A stretch of DNA of 64,000 bases from Actimicrobium sp047621665. GTDB lineage: Bacteria; Pseudomonadota; Gammaproteobacteria; Burkholderiales; Burkholderiaceae_D. Positions 52,888 to 62,513 of this stretch are shown here, one piece after another; positions within the stretch are counted from its first letter, which is position 1, and the number at the start of each line of letters is the position of its first letter. Location of the stretch: contig JBLHMB010000002.1 in assembly GCA_047621665.1 (NCBI GenBank), forward strand, positions 1 through 64,000. Direction: 5' to 3'. The notes beneath the pieces were generated by a model. That model was not told the DNA's origin. It did no database searches and saw only the letters and a program-made list of their open reading frames with translations. The translations under genes were made by a program, and so were the position numbers.

Positions 52888-53690
52888 CAATGTGGCACTT
52901 TCTTGCTGCGGTAAGCGATGACGATCAGGAGGATGCCGAGCACGATCATCGGCACCGACAGCATCTGTCCGGCGGAAATCGTGACCGGTCCGAGCGGCAC
53001 CACATAGTCGGGTATGCGGAAGTATTCGGTAAAAAAGCGTGCGCAGCCGTAGCCTAGTGCGAACAGGCCGCTGACCGCCATGCGTGGACGCTCTTTGCGC
53101 GCATACAACCACAGCACGATGAACAACAACAACCCGTCCACCAGCGCTTGATAGATCGGCGACGGATGGCGTGGCAGGTTATCGACATTGGGCCAGATCA
53201 TGGCCCACGGCAGCGACGCATCGGCGATCCGGCCCGGCAGTTCGGCATTGATGAAATTGCCGATGCGGCCAAACGCATAGCCCAGTGGTACCAGCGGCGC
53301 AATGAAGTCCATCACGTCCATCAAGTGACGGCCACGGCGCCGACTCCAGAGCGCCATGGCCAGCAGCACGCCGAGGAAACCGCCATGGAAGGACATGCCG
53401 CCTTTCCAGACCATGAAAATTTCAAGCGGATTGCTGAAGTAAAAGGCAGGGTTGTAAAACAGGACTTCACCCAAGCGGCCGCCAATGACGACGCCGAGCA
53501 CGCCATAGAACAGCATGTCGTCGAGGTCTTCTTTTTTCCAGCCCATGACGGCAATGTGGGCCTGCTTGATGCGTACCCGCCCGAGCAGGATGAATTGGGC
53601 AAAAGCGGCCAAATACATCAGCCCGTACCAGCGAATCGCCAGCGGGCCAAGGTGAATGGCAATCGGGTCCGGCATCGGATGGATCAGCAT
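52887..53690 (-). CDS. lgt: Prolipoprotein diacylglyceryl transferase
   Basis: First enzyme of lipoprotein maturation. From ATG 53690 (MLIHPMPDPIAIHLGPLAIR) 267 residues with seven predicted membrane helices, the signature GRIGNFINAELPGR, and the HGGFLG segment with the essential His. Lies 13 bases after the LysR gene on the same strand; lnt, the last enzyme of the pathway, is elsewhere in the window (36286-37797). Confidence 0.96.
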   Translation of the reverse strand: MLIHPMPDPIAIHLGPLAIRWYGLMYLAAFAQFILLGRVRIKQAHIAVMGWKKEDLDDMLFYGVLGVVIGGRLGEVLFYNPAFYFSNPLEIFMVWKGGMSFHGGFLGVLLAMALWSRRRGRHLMDVMDFIAPLVPLGYAFGRIGNFINAELPGRIADASLPWAMIWPNVDNLPRHPSPIYQALVDGLLLFIVLWLYARKERPRMAVSGLFALGYGCARFFTEYFRIPDYVVPLGPVTISAGQMLSVPMIVLGILLIVIAYRSKKVPH

Positions 53691-53703
53691 GGAAGATTCC
53701 GCA

Positions 53704-54600
53704 TCAGGTTTTCTTTCGCAATAAGTCGAGGAAGGCGTGCAGCACCGGCGAAGCATTGTCGCGCCGCCAGGCCAGTCCGGTTTCGACCAGTGGTGTCTTG
53801 CCGCGCAAGGTTTTGTATTCGACGCCGGGGCGCTTCAGATTGGAGACGGATTGTGGCACAAGTGCGATGCCCATACCTGCAGAAACGAGTCCGACGATAG
53901 TTTGCATCTGTATCGCTTCCTGGCCGATATGTGGCGTCAGACCGGCATCACGGAAGGTCGTCAGGATGGCATCATGGAAAGCAGGCGCGATGCGGCGCGG
54001 AAAAATAATCAGCGGCAGGCCAGCGACGGCCTTGAGCGATACGGCACTGTTGCCGGCCAGCGCCTTGATGCCCTTGGGCGCCGCCAGGATCAGCGGCTCC
54101 GACAGCACGCGCAGGTAGGCCAGTTCGGTCGCGGATTTTTCGGGCAGCGGCGCGATCAGCAGGCCGACATCGATGCGGTTCCGGGCCAGGTCCTCAAGCT
54201 GGATGTCGGTGGTGGCTTCGCGCAATTCGATATGCACTTGCGGCGTGTGTTCACGAAATTCGCGCAGGAACGGTGGCAAGACGCTGTAGTCGGCGGTGGA
54301 GACGAATGCCAGCACCAGTCGCCCTGATGCACCCGAGGCGGCCAGCCGTACCAGTTCGGGCAAAGCCTGCGCCTGCGCCAGCAAGCGGCGCGCTTCGGTC
54401 AGCAGCGCCGTGCCGGCCGGTGTCAGCGCGACGCTGCGGTTGGTGCGGGCGAACAGCCGGTGACCGAGTCCGGCTTCGAGCGCCTGTATGGTTTGCGACA
54501 ACGGCGGCTGCGTCATGTGCAGCCGTGCGGCGGCGCGGCCGAAGTGGAGTTCTTCGGCTACCGTCACAAAATAGCGCAGCTGACGCAGTTTGATGCTCAT
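53704..54600 (-). CDS. LysR-family transcriptional regulator
   Basis: 298 residues: winged helix-turn-helix (LRQLRYFVTVAEELHFGRAA... TQPPLSQTIQALE), then a periplasmic-binding-like effector domain resembling the BenM/CatM type. Divergent from ilvD with 117 bases between, so ilvD is a candidate target; it is also the head of the lysR-lgt-matB run. The effector is unknown. Confidence 0.92.
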   Translation of the reverse strand: MSIKLRQLRYFVTVAEELHFGRAAARLHMTQPPLSQTIQALEAGLGHRLFARTNRSVALTPAGTALLTEARRLLAQAQALPELVRLAASGASGRLVLAFVSTADYSVLPPFLREFREHTPQVHIELREATTDIQLEDLARNRIDVGLLIAPLPEKSATELAYLRVLSEPLILAAPKGIKALAGNSAVSLKAVAGLPLIIFPRRIAPAFHDAILTTFRDAGLTPHIGQEAIQMQTIVGLVSAGMGIALVPQSVSNLKRPGVEYKTLRGKTPLVETGLAWRRDNASPVLHAFLDLLRKKT

Positions 54601-54717
54601 GGATTTTCATCCTCTTTAATTGAGTCGCCATTCGTCTCAATCCCGCGCGAATCATATATTTGACAGCATGCGACCCGCAAGGCACTGTAGCGGTTTTATT
54701 CATCTCCGGAGACTTCC

Positions 54718-56391
54718 ATGGCATTCAATCGCCGCTCGAAAAATATCACCCAGGGCGTCTCGCGCAGCCCGAACCGTTCGATGTATTACGCCATGGGCTA
54801 CGAGAAGGCTGACTTCGACAAGCCGATGGTCGGCATTGCCAATGGCCATTCGACCATCACACCGTGTAATTCAGGCTTGCAGAAGCTGGCCGACATTGCC
54901 ATCTCCACTATCAAGGAAGCCGGCGGCAATCCGCAAGTATTCGGCACGCCGACGATTTCGGATGGCATGTCGATGGGTACCGAAGGCATGAAGTATTCGC
55001 TGATTTCGCGCGAAGTCATTGCCGACTGTATCGAAACCGCCGTCAATGGCCAGTGGCTTGATGGCTGCCTCGTCATCGGTGGATGCGACAAGAACATGCC
55101 GGGCGGGATGATCGCGATGGCGCGTACCAACGTGCCTAGCATTTATGTCTACGGCGGCACCATCAAGCCGGGCAACTGGAAGGGCAAGGACCTGACCATC
55201 GTGTCGGCTTTTGAAGCGGTCGGCGAGTTTTCGGCCGGACGCATGTCGCAGGAAGATTTTGATGGCATCGAGCGCAATGCCTGCCCGTCGTCGGGTTCGT
55301 GCGGCGGCATGTACACCGCCAACACGATGTCGTCGTCATTCGAAGCGCTCGGCATGTCGCTGATGTATTCGTCGACGATGGCGAACCCCGATGATGAAAA
55401 AACCGGTTCCTGCGCCGAGTCCGCCCGTGTGCTGATCGAAGCAATCAAAAAAGACCTGAAGCCGCGCGACATCATTACCCGCAAGTCGATCGAAAACGCC
55501 GTCTCGCTGATCATGGCCACCGGCGGGTCGACCAATGCGGTGTTGCATTTTCTGGCGATTGCCCATGCGGCCGAAGTCGAATGGACCCTCGATGATTTCG
55601 AAACCGTGCGTCTGCGCGTACCCGTGATCTGCGATCTCAAGCCATCCGGCAAATATGTCGCGACCGACCTGCACAAGGCCGGCGGCATTCCGCAAGTGCT
55701 GAAGCTGCTGTTGAATGCCGGCTTGCTGCACGGCGATTGCATGACCATTACCGGACGCACGATGGCCGAAGAACTGGCTGCGTTGCCCGATGTGCCGCGT
55801 GCCGACCAGCATGTGATCCACACGATGGAAACCGCGCTGTACAAGCAAGGCCATCTGGCCATCCTGAAAGGCAACCTGTCACCGGAAGGTTGCGTGGCCA
55901 AGATCACCGGCCTGAAGAACCCGGTCATTACCGGACCGGCGCGGGTGTTCGAAGATGAATACACGGCGATGGATGCGATCCTGGCTGACCAGATCAAGCC
56001 GGGCGATGTGCTGGTAATGCGCTACCTCGGTCCGAAGGGCGGACCGGGCATGCCGGAAATGCTGGCACCGACGGCAGCACTGATCGGCAAGGGACTCGGC
56101 GAAACAGTCGGTCTGATTACCGATGGTCGTTTTTCAGGCGGCACCTGGGGCATGGTCGTGGGTCACGTGTCACCGGAAGCCTTTTTGGGCGGCACCATTG
56201 CGCTAGTGCAGGAAGGGGATTCAGTCACCATCGATGCGCGTCAGTTGTTGATCCAGTTGAATGTCGCGGAAGAGGAAATCGCCCGCCGTCGCGCCTTGTG
56301 GACCGCGCCGGCACCGCGTTACACGCGTGGCGTATTAGCCAAGTTCGCCAAGCTGGCGTCGTCTGCCAGCAAGGGTGCGGTGACGGACTGA
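54718..56391 (+). CDS. ilvD: Dihydroxy-acid dehydratase
   Basis: Penultimate step of isoleucine and valine synthesis. 557 residues, starting MAFNRRSKNITQGVSRSPNR, with GGAG before the start. Fe-S cluster cysteines are visible in TPCNSGLQKL, GGCDKNMPGG and ACPSSGSCGGMYTANTMS; the C-terminal GLITDGRFSGGTWGMVVGH carries the conserved Ser. Monocistronic. Confidence 0.97.
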   Translation: MAFNRRSKNITQGVSRSPNRSMYYAMGYEKADFDKPMVGIANGHSTITPCNSGLQKLADIAISTIKEAGGNPQVFGTPTISDGMSMGTEGMKYSLISREVIADCIETAVNGQWLDGCLVIGGCDKNMPGGMIAMARTNVPSIYVYGGTIKPGNWKGKDLTIVSAFEAVGEFSAGRMSQEDFDGIERNACPSSGSCGGMYTANTMSSSFEALGMSLMYSSTMANPDDEKTGSCAESARVLIEAIKKDLKPRDIITRKSIENAVSLIMATGGSTNAVLHFLAIAHAAEVEWTLDDFETVRLRVPVICDLKPSGKYVATDLHKAGGIPQVLKLLLNAGLLHGDCMTITGRTMAEELAALPDVPRADQHVIHTMETALYKQGHLAILKGNLSPEGCVAKITGLKNPVITGPARVFEDEYTAMDAILADQIKPGDVLVMRYLGPKGGPGMPEMLAPTAALIGKGLGETVGLITDGRFSGGTWGMVVGHVSPEAFLGGTIALVQEGDSVTIDARQLLIQLNVAEEEIARRRALWTAPAPRYTRGVLAKFAKLASSASKGAVTD

Positions 56392-56524
56392 GGTCCTGCT
56401 GCGCGAAGAGAAGACTGACCTTGTGAGCTTGTCCGGTGCAATGCCTTGCGGTTATTGCACCGGATGCGCTGGCAGGAAACGTGACACGTCGCCGGGAAAA
56501 TTTTTCGGTGTGTGAACGGATAGA

Positions 56525-56758
56525 TTATTTGCGCGGTGGCTTTTGTTCGAAAGTCTTTTTGACCCGTTCTGCACGAATACGATCCATCTCGTCGTGTGCT
56601 TTGCGCTTGTCGAGTCCGAACAGGGGCTCGATGAATTCGAACCAGATGAAGACGACACCAAACAGCGCGGCAATCCACCACCATGACAAATTGGCGACCG
56701 GGCCGATTTCGAAATAGCGCAGCAAGCCCAGTACGACGATCAGTATGATGATTGGCAT
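56525..56758 (-). CDS. Small Trp-rich membrane protein
   Basis: 77 residues from ATG 56758 (MPIIILIVVLGLLRYFEIG). Two hydrophobic segments, the second containing SWWWIAALFGVVFIWFEFI, then a charged tail (DKRKAHDEMDRIRAERVKK). Matches what I recall as the betaproteobacterial small Trp-rich protein family (TIGR04438), function unknown. Confidence 0.85.
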   Translation of the reverse strand: MPIIILIVVLGLLRYFEIGPVANLSWWWIAALFGVVFIWFEFIEPLFGLDKRKAHDEMDRIRAERVKKTFEQKPPRK

Positions 56759-56919
56759 TGCAATTCCCCTTTTTTGCAGGATAGGGTGTCTGGAAGTAAC
56801 AGTCAATTTTAGTGGGTAACGAAGGGGCGCGTGCGGCGGTTAATTTGTCACAACTTAGCCGCAAAGGCATCACACTAATCCACGGTAGAATCAGATGCTA
56901 GTCTTATAGGGAGATCGCA

Positions 56920-57228
56920 ATGAAACTTTACCTTCTGGTCTGCGTAGCGTTGAGCGCGCTGGTGTCAAATGTGGCCCTGGCCAATGCCGATTTGGCCAAG
57001 TCGAAAAACTGCATGGCGTGCCATGCCGTTGCCAACAAGGTAGTCGGTCCGGCCTACAAGGATGTTGCGGCCAAATACGCAGGACAAAAAGATGCGGAAG
57101 ACAAGCTGACGCAAAAAGTCCTCAAAGGCGGCAGCGGTAACTGGGGTGCGATACCGATGCCGGCCAATACGCAAGTCAGCGAAGCCGAAGCACGCACGCT
57201 AGTGAAATGGATATTGACGCTGAAATAA
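56920..57228 (+). CDS. Class I cytochrome c (c-551 type)
   Basis: 102 residues with a signal peptide (cleaved after VALA), one haem site CMACH and a distal Met in IPMPAN. Periplasmic electron carrier; the partners cannot be told from context. A terminator follows. Confidence 0.93.
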   Translation: MKLYLLVCVALSALVSNVALANADLAKSKNCMACHAVANKVVGPAYKDVAAKYAGQKDAEDKLTQKVLKGGSGNWGAIPMPANTQVSEAEARTLVKWILTLK

Positions 57229-57242
57229 GCGTCGGGAATTAT

Positions 57243-57277
57243 AAAAGCCGCCGGGTAAATTCAACCCGGCGGCTTTT
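57243..57277. terminator. Bidirectional terminator after cytochrome c
   Basis: A perfect 14-base stem AAAAGCCGCCGGGT (57243-57256) / ACCCGGCGGCTTTT (57264-57277), with A and T runs on both sides. It can end both the cytochrome gene and the convergent hydrolase gene. Confidence 0.93.
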
Positions 57278-57295
57278 TTCATGGGGTTGACAGGT

Positions 57296-58297
57296 TCAGC
57301 GACCGATGCCAAACGGCGCGTACTGCACCGGTACCCAGCCATAACCACTACCTTCGCTGCGCAATTGGCCGATGCCGGGGAACGGCAGGTGGGCACCCGC
57401 GACGTAGGTCTGCTTCTTGACGGCATCGTCGAAAATTTTCTTGCGCATCGGCACGGCTTTGCTGCTGTCATTGTCAAAACCAATGGCGATGCCAGGACGC
57501 GGGAATTGCACCGCGTAGCTGTGGATCAGGTCACCCAGGATCATCAGGGTCTGGTCTTTCGACGTAACCTGATAGCTGGTGTGGCCAGGGGTGTGGCCAG
57601 GTGTCGCAACCGGTGTGATGCCGGCGGCCAGCGTCTCGCCACTGGCGAAAGGCTTGAATTTGCCCGCGTCGATATACGGCTGAACCGAGTCACGCGCCAT
57701 CTTGAAGAAGCCTTGTGCCTCTTTCGGTGCTTTGGCAGCGATCGCTGCATCGAGCCAGAAATCGGCTTCGGCCTGGGCCGGACGCAAGGTTGCATTCGGA
57801 TAGGCTGGCTTGCCATCGGCGTCGAGCAGGCCGCAAGCATGGTCCGGATGGAGATGCGTCACCACGATGGTATCGATCTGGGATGGCTCGTAGCCAGCCG
57901 CTTTCAGGTTGGCAGGCAGGGCGCCCAGCGTCGGACCAAAGCATTTGGCCGATCCGGTATCGACCAGGATCAGGTTGCTGCCGGTATTGATCAGATAGGC
58001 ATTGACTGCCGTCTGGATACTTTTCTTGTTGACAAACGAACGTGCCAGTAACGCCTTGATCTCTTTCGGTGTTGCATTTTTCAGCAGCGCCGTGTCGAGC
58101 TCGATATAGCCGTCGTAGAGTGCGGTGACTTCAAAGTCACCGATAGCCATCCGGTAGAAGCCGGGAACCTGGGTCTTGACTTGGGCCGGCGTCGTAGCCA
58201 GAGCGGCGACCGGCGCTAGCAATGTGCCGGTGGCCAGGCCAGCCAGAGCCAGCGACAGAACGCTGCGTTTTGCAAACTGAAAAGTGGTCGATGTCAT
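57296..58297 (-). CDS. Periplasmic metallo-beta-lactamase-fold hydrolase
   Basis: 333 residues from ATG 58297, which has AAGGA before it. A long signal peptide is cleaved near ALA (residue 34). The metal site THLHPDHACGL is complete, with a further His in TPGHTPGHTSY, Asp in ILGDLIHS and His in AGAHLPFPG. Resembles quorum-quenching lactonase-like or unassigned MBL-fold enzymes; substrate unknown. Convergent with the cytochrome c gene. Confidence 0.88.
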   Translation of the reverse strand: MTSTTFQFAKRSVLSLALAGLATGTLLAPVAALATTPAQVKTQVPGFYRMAIGDFEVTALYDGYIELDTALLKNATPKEIKALLARSFVNKKSIQTAVNAYLINTGSNLILVDTGSAKCFGPTLGALPANLKAAGYEPSQIDTIVVTHLHPDHACGLLDADGKPAYPNATLRPAQAEADFWLDAAIAAKAPKEAQGFFKMARDSVQPYIDAGKFKPFASGETLAAGITPVATPGHTPGHTSYQVTSKDQTLMILGDLIHSYAVQFPRPGIAIGFDNDSSKAVPMRKKIFDDAVKKQTYVAGAHLPFPGIGQLRSEGSGYGWVPVQYAPFGIGR

Positions 58298-58394
58298 GAG
58301 AATCCTTGTTTCAAGTTGATCGGCAAGTGCCATGGTCATTTTTCTACCAGCGGGCAGGATAGGCGATCCCGTAAATTTCTGCCGGCCACTGCGA

Positions 58395-59168
58395 TCAACG
58401 TCCCAGTGTCGGGAATTTGGCAAAGCCGCTATCGACCAGGATGAACTCGCCGGTGGTGTGGGCGGCACCGTTGCAGAGCCAGTAACAGGCATCGGCGACG
58501 TCGTCAGGCTGGATGGTCGAGGCCAGCGGCGTGACCTTTTCGTAATTGGCCCGCATCGCGTCATAGCGTTCTGTTCCCATGCCTTGTTGCAGCCACGGTG
58601 TTTCGACCAGACCCGGTCCGACCGCGTTGACCCGGATCGCCGGCGCCAGTGCCCGTGCCATGCCAAACGTCATGGCGTTGAGCGCGCCTTTAGACGCCAT
58701 GTAAGCAAGGCACGAGCCGCTGCCCATGACGGCTGCCACCGACGAGACGTTGACGACACCCGCGCCCGGGTTGCGCTGCATCAGTGGTGCGAAGGCGCGA
58801 ATCATCTGGTAAGCACCGATCACGTTGACCGCATAAATGTCATGGAAGTCCTGCGCCGACAAACCGTCGAGGTCGGTCGCGGCAACGAATTTTGTCGTGC
58901 CGGCATTGTTGACCAGCGCATCGGTACGTTGCCACTTTGCGTCTACCGCTGCGGCCAGTGCGCGGCAATCGGCATCCACGGAGACATCGGCTTGCATGAC
59001 CAGCACGTCCGCGCCGAGTGCACGGCATTGCTCGGCAACGACGTTCGCCGGTTCCGGATTGCGTGAAAAATTGATGACTACGTCGTAGCCATTGCGGGCA
59101 AACAGGCGTGCGGTGGCGGCACCGATACCGGACGAGGATCCGGTGATGACGGCTACTTTTTTAGGCAT
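58395..59168 (-). CDS. Short-chain dehydrogenase/reductase
   Basis: 257 residues from ATG 59168 (MPKKVAVITGSSSGIGAATA). The Rossmann motif TGSSSGIG, NNAG (ALVNNAG), and catalytic Ser, Tyr and Lys in NVSSVAAVMGSG...LAYMASK are all present. Classical SDR with 3-oxoacyl reductase-like sequence; substrate unknown. Separated from the upstream binding-protein gene by a terminator. Confidence 0.9.
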   Translation of the reverse strand: MPKKVAVITGSSSGIGAATARLFARNGYDVVINFSRNPEPANVVAEQCRALGADVLVMQADVSVDADCRALAAAVDAKWQRTDALVNNAGTTKFVAATDLDGLSAQDFHDIYAVNVIGAYQMIRAFAPLMQRNPGAGVVNVSSVAAVMGSGSCLAYMASKGALNAMTFGMARALAPAIRVNAVGPGLVETPWLQQGMGTERYDAMRANYEKVTPLASTIQPDDVADACYWLCNGAAHTTGEFILVDSGFAKFPTLGR

Positions 59169-59208
59169 GACATCCTTGGCAGAAAAAATAGGAACAAAAA
59201 ACAGGGAC

Positions 59209-59243
59209 AAAAAAAACGCCCCGATCTTGCGATCGCGGCGTCT
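59209..59243 (-). terminator. Terminator after the branched-chain amino acid binding protein
   Basis: On the minus strand a stem GACGCC-GCGATC / GATCGG-GGCGT with a GCAA loop ends in eight T. One internal mismatch. It stands 19 bases after the stop codon of the gene at 59262. Confidence 0.8.
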
Positions 59244-59261
59244 TGTGGAGCTCTCAGTTAA

Positions 59262-60413
59262 TTACTTCACGACTGCCAGCAGCTGGCGTTTTGCGCCCTT
59301 GTAGGTGTACAAGGTCAGGGTGCCGTCCTTGATGTCGCCTTTGTCATCAAACGCGATATTGCCGGTCACACCTTTATGCTGGATCTTCGACAGCACGGGT
59401 GCGTACTTGGCTGGATCTGCCGAGCCGGCCTTTACCATGGCGTCGACCATGGTCATGACTGAGTCATAGACGTACGGTGCATAGATTTGTACATCGACAC
59501 CGAATTTTTTCTTGTACGCAGTTTTGAAGTCTTCCATGCCTTTTTTCTGCGCATCTTCGACGCCGCCTGCTTCAGCGCAGACCACCTGGCCGTCTGACAT
59601 CGCATCGCCAGCCAAGGTTGCCAGTGCTTCAGTACAGATACCATCGCCGCCCATGAACTTGGCTTCGATACCCAGTTGCTTCATTTGACGCAACATCGGA
59701 CCGGCGACGGCATCCATACCGCCAAAGAACACCACGTCCGGTTTTTTCGATTTGATCGAAGTCAGGATGGCGTTGAAGTCGGTTGCCTTGTCGTTGGTGT
59801 ACTGGGTAGCGACGATTTCGACACCGGATGATTTGCCTTTGGCACCCTTGATGAATTCTTCGGCAACCCCTTGACCGTAGGCGGTACGGTCATCGATGAC
59901 CGCGACGCGCTTGGCCTTCAGTACCTGTACCGCATAGCGACCCAGCGTACCGCCAAGCTGACCGTCATTGGCCACCACGCGGAAGGCGGTCTTGAAGCCT
60001 TGTTGCGTGTATTTAGGGTTGGTTGCTGATGGCGAGATTTGTGGAATGCCGGCTTCGTAGTAAATCTTCGAAGCAGGAATCGTGGTGCCTGAATTGAGGT
60101 GACCGATGACGCCGTTGACTTTGGCATCGACCAGTTTCTGTGCAACGGCGGTACCTTGTTTCGGATCGGCTGCATCGTCTTCTGTCAGCAGCTCGAACTT
60201 GACCTTTTTGCCACCGATGACGACGCCTTTGGCGTTGAGTTCGTCGATGGCCATCTTGGCACCGTTTTCATTGTCTTTGCCCAGATGGGCGATCGCGCCG
60301 GAGATCGGGCCGACGTGACCAATCTTGACGATCTGTTCCTGGGCGGAAGCGTTTCCTGCAAATGCGAATGCCAACGCGGCGGCCAAGGGAATCATTTTTA
60401 GTTTGAACTGCAT
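59262..60413 (-). CDS. Branched-chain amino acid ABC transporter substrate-binding protein
   Basis: 383-residue periplasmic protein with a clear signal peptide (to NASA, residue 24) and the LivJ/LivK fold: EQIVKIGHVGPISGAIAHLG, INELN-type region, QISPSATNPKYTQQGFKT and VYDSVMTMVDAM. Presumed leucine/isoleucine/valine receptor; the permease and ATPase genes are not in the window. Divergent from an Lrp-type regulator with a small palindrome between. Confidence 0.92.
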   Translation of the reverse strand: MQFKLKMIPLAAALAFAFAGNASAQEQIVKIGHVGPISGAIAHLGKDNENGAKMAIDELNAKGVVIGGKKVKFELLTEDDAADPKQGTAVAQKLVDAKVNGVIGHLNSGTTIPASKIYYEAGIPQISPSATNPKYTQQGFKTAFRVVANDGQLGGTLGRYAVQVLKAKRVAVIDDRTAYGQGVAEEFIKGAKGKSSGVEIVATQYTNDKATDFNAILTSIKSKKPDVVFFGGMDAVAGPMLRQMKQLGIEAKFMGGDGICTEALATLAGDAMSDGQVVCAEAGGVEDAQKKGMEDFKTAYKKKFGVDVQIYAPYVYDSVMTMVDAMVKAGSADPAKYAPVLSKIQHKGVTGNIAFDDKGDIKDGTLTLYTYKGAKRQLLAVVK

Positions 60414-60477
60414 TTATATACTCCTGAGGATTGAAAAAAAACAGCCTAGCGGCAACACTGTCATCCAGATTTCTGAA

Positions 60478-60494
60478 CATGTAGAACTTACATG
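60478..60494. promoter_or_regulatory. Possible operator between the binding protein and Lrp genes
   Basis: CATGTA - GAACT - TACATG, a perfect 6-base dyad in the divergent spacer. Size and setting suit a site for the adjacent Lrp-family regulator, but the motif is not the classical Lrp consensus. Low-confidence inference. Confidence 0.35.
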
Positions 60495-60554
60495 ACAAAA
60501 ACGTGATCGCATAGCGTTTTTCTGCGGTTTTTTAACCAAATGTACAATTTTCAT

Positions 60555-61064
60555 ATGCCTAAAATTTACGCACTCGACAAAGTCGATCGCAAGCTCCTCA
60601 ACCTGCTGCAAAAAGACAATCAAACCCCCACGCGCGTACTGGCCGACAAGACGCATATTTCGCAGCCGACCTGCCTGCGGCGCCTGCGCAACTTGCGCGA
60701 GGCCGGCATTATCAACGCTGATGTGGCGCTGGTCGATCCGTTTGCGCTGGGCTACGGCATGCTCGCTTTTCTTGAGATTTCACTGACGAATCAGTCAGAC
60801 GAATGCATGCAGGAATTCGAGGCCAGAATGGGCAAGGAAGCCGAGGTCATGCAGTGTTATTTCGTCTCAGGAGATTTTGACTATTTTCTGGTGGCGCATG
60901 TCATTGACATGGATGCCTACTACCAGTTTGTGCGGAGGGTGATTTCGGGCTCGGGAAATGTGCGGCATTTCCAGTCGCGCTTTCCGATGAAGCGCTCCAA
61001 GTTCGTGACACGGATTGCTTTCGATGAAAAGTTACTCGAAGTACAGGTGCGCGCAAAAAAGTAA
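60555..61064 (+). CDS. Lrp/AsnC-family transcriptional regulator (first of two)
   Basis: 169 residues from ATG 60555 (MPKIYALDKVDRKLLNLLQ); ATG 60540 is an alternative. N-terminal helix-turn-helix (TPTRVLADKTHISQPTCLRRL) and C-terminal RAM ligand domain (CYFVSGDFDYFLVAHV). It probably regulates the divergent amino-acid binding protein, as inferred from position. Confidence 0.9.
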   Translation: MPKIYALDKVDRKLLNLLQKDNQTPTRVLADKTHISQPTCLRRLRNLREAGIINADVALVDPFALGYGMLAFLEISLTNQSDECMQEFEARMGKEAEVMQCYFVSGDFDYFLVAHVIDMDAYYQFVRRVISGSGNVRHFQSRFPMKRSKFVTRIAFDEKLLEVQVRAKK

Positions 61065-61091
61065 GCCGATTTTTTGCGCGCGGCAACGCGC

Positions 61092-62378
61092 TCAGGCGGT
61101 GACGGGACTGAGCGCTGCTGCCTTGTCGCCGGCATAGCGAAATACCGAAAGGTCATCGGCCGCGATGGCGGGTTGGCGGCCACTGATCAGGTCTGCCAGC
61201 AGGCTTGCCGAACCGCAGGACATGGTCCAGCCCAGCGTGCCATGCCCGGTATTGAGGAATAACCGGTTGATCGGACTGGCACCGACGATGGGCGTGCCAT
61301 CCGGTGTCATCGGCCGCAAGCCGGTCCAGAAACTCCCTTGGCTGACATCGCCACCTTGCGGGAATAAATCATTGACTACCATTTCCAGCGTGGCACGGCG
61401 CTTGGGATTGAGCGAGGTATCGTGGCCGGCGATTTCGGCCATGCCGCCGATACGGATGCGATCGTTGAAACGGGTGATGGCGATCTTGTAGGTCTCATCG
61501 AGGATGGTCGAGCTCGGTGCCTGTGCGGCGTCGACGATGGGGATCGTGATCGAATAGCCCTTAAGCGGATAGACCGGTACGTCGACCAATCCCTTGAGCA
61601 AGGCACGCGAGTAACTGCCCAGCGCAACCACGTACGCATCGGCTTTGATGGTCCGGTCGCCGCAGCGCACACCGGTGATGCCGGTCGCGTCGAGTGTCAA
61701 TGCATCGATCGGGGTGTTGTACTCGAATTGCACGCCAAGCTCTTTTGCCATCGCGGCAAGCCGGGTCGTGAACAACTGACAATCACCAGTTTCGTCATTG
61801 GGCAGGCGCAAGCCACCGACCAGTTTGTGACTGACTGCGGCAAGCGCCGGTTCGGCCCGGGCCAGGTCCGCGCTGGTAAGCAATTCGTAGGGCACCCCGG
61901 CCTGTTCCAGTACGCGGATATCCTTGGCGGCACCGTCGAATTGCTGGCGGGTACGAAACAGTTGCAGCGTGCCTTGCTGGCGGCCCTCGTAATCGATCCC
62001 GGTCGCGGCACGCAGATCGCGCAGGCAATCGCGGCTGTATTCGGACAGGCGCACCATGCGCTCCTTGTTGATGGCATAGCGCGACGCGCTGCAGTTACGC
62101 AGCATCTGCCACATCCACTGCAACTGGAACAGGGAGCCGTCCGGCCGGATCGCCAGCGGCGCATGTTCCTGCACCATCCATTTCATCGCTTTCAATGGAA
62201 TGCCCGGTGCTGCCCAGGGCGCGGCATAGCCGGGTGAGATCTGCCCCGCGTTGCCGAAACTGGTTTCCATTGCCGGTGCCGGCTGGCGGTCGATCACGGT
62301 CACCTCATGGCCGGCGCGGGCCAGATACCAGGCACTGGTAATGCCGACGACGCCACTGCCCAGGATCACGATTCGCAT
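61092..62378 (-). CDS. dadA: D-amino acid dehydrogenase, small subunit (first of two)
   Basis: FAD flavoprotein oxidising D-amino acids (mainly D-alanine) to keto acids and feeding electrons to the respiratory chain. From ATG 62378 (MRIVILGSGVVGITSAWYLA) 428 residues; the C-terminal signature RPMTPDGTPIVGAS and the GHGTLGWTMSCGSA block are family-typical. Divergent from the second Lrp gene. A second, related but clearly different dadA lies at the right edge. Confidence 0.92.
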   Translation of the reverse strand: MRIVILGSGVVGITSAWYLARAGHEVTVIDRQPAPAMETSFGNAGQISPGYAAPWAAPGIPLKAMKWMVQEHAPLAIRPDGSLFQLQWMWQMLRNCSASRYAINKERMVRLSEYSRDCLRDLRAATGIDYEGRQQGTLQLFRTRQQFDGAAKDIRVLEQAGVPYELLTSADLARAEPALAAVSHKLVGGLRLPNDETGDCQLFTTRLAAMAKELGVQFEYNTPIDALTLDATGITGVRCGDRTIKADAYVVALGSYSRALLKGLVDVPVYPLKGYSITIPIVDAAQAPSSTILDETYKIAITRFNDRIRIGGMAEIAGHDTSLNPKRRATLEMVVNDLFPQGGDVSQGSFWTGLRPMTPDGTPIVGASPINRLFLNTGHGTLGWTMSCGSASLLADLISGRQPAIAADDLSVFRYAGDKAAALSPVTA

Positions 62379-62513
62379 GCCACACTCCAGTAAAATGAAA
62401 AGCTCGTTAGTTTCGAGATAAGCCACCATCGTAATAGCTTTTGACTAGTGGTTGTTTTCGTATAAATGATTGTTTTTAGTCTTTAATCTGGTAACGAAAG
62501 CAGGTGGCAACCG

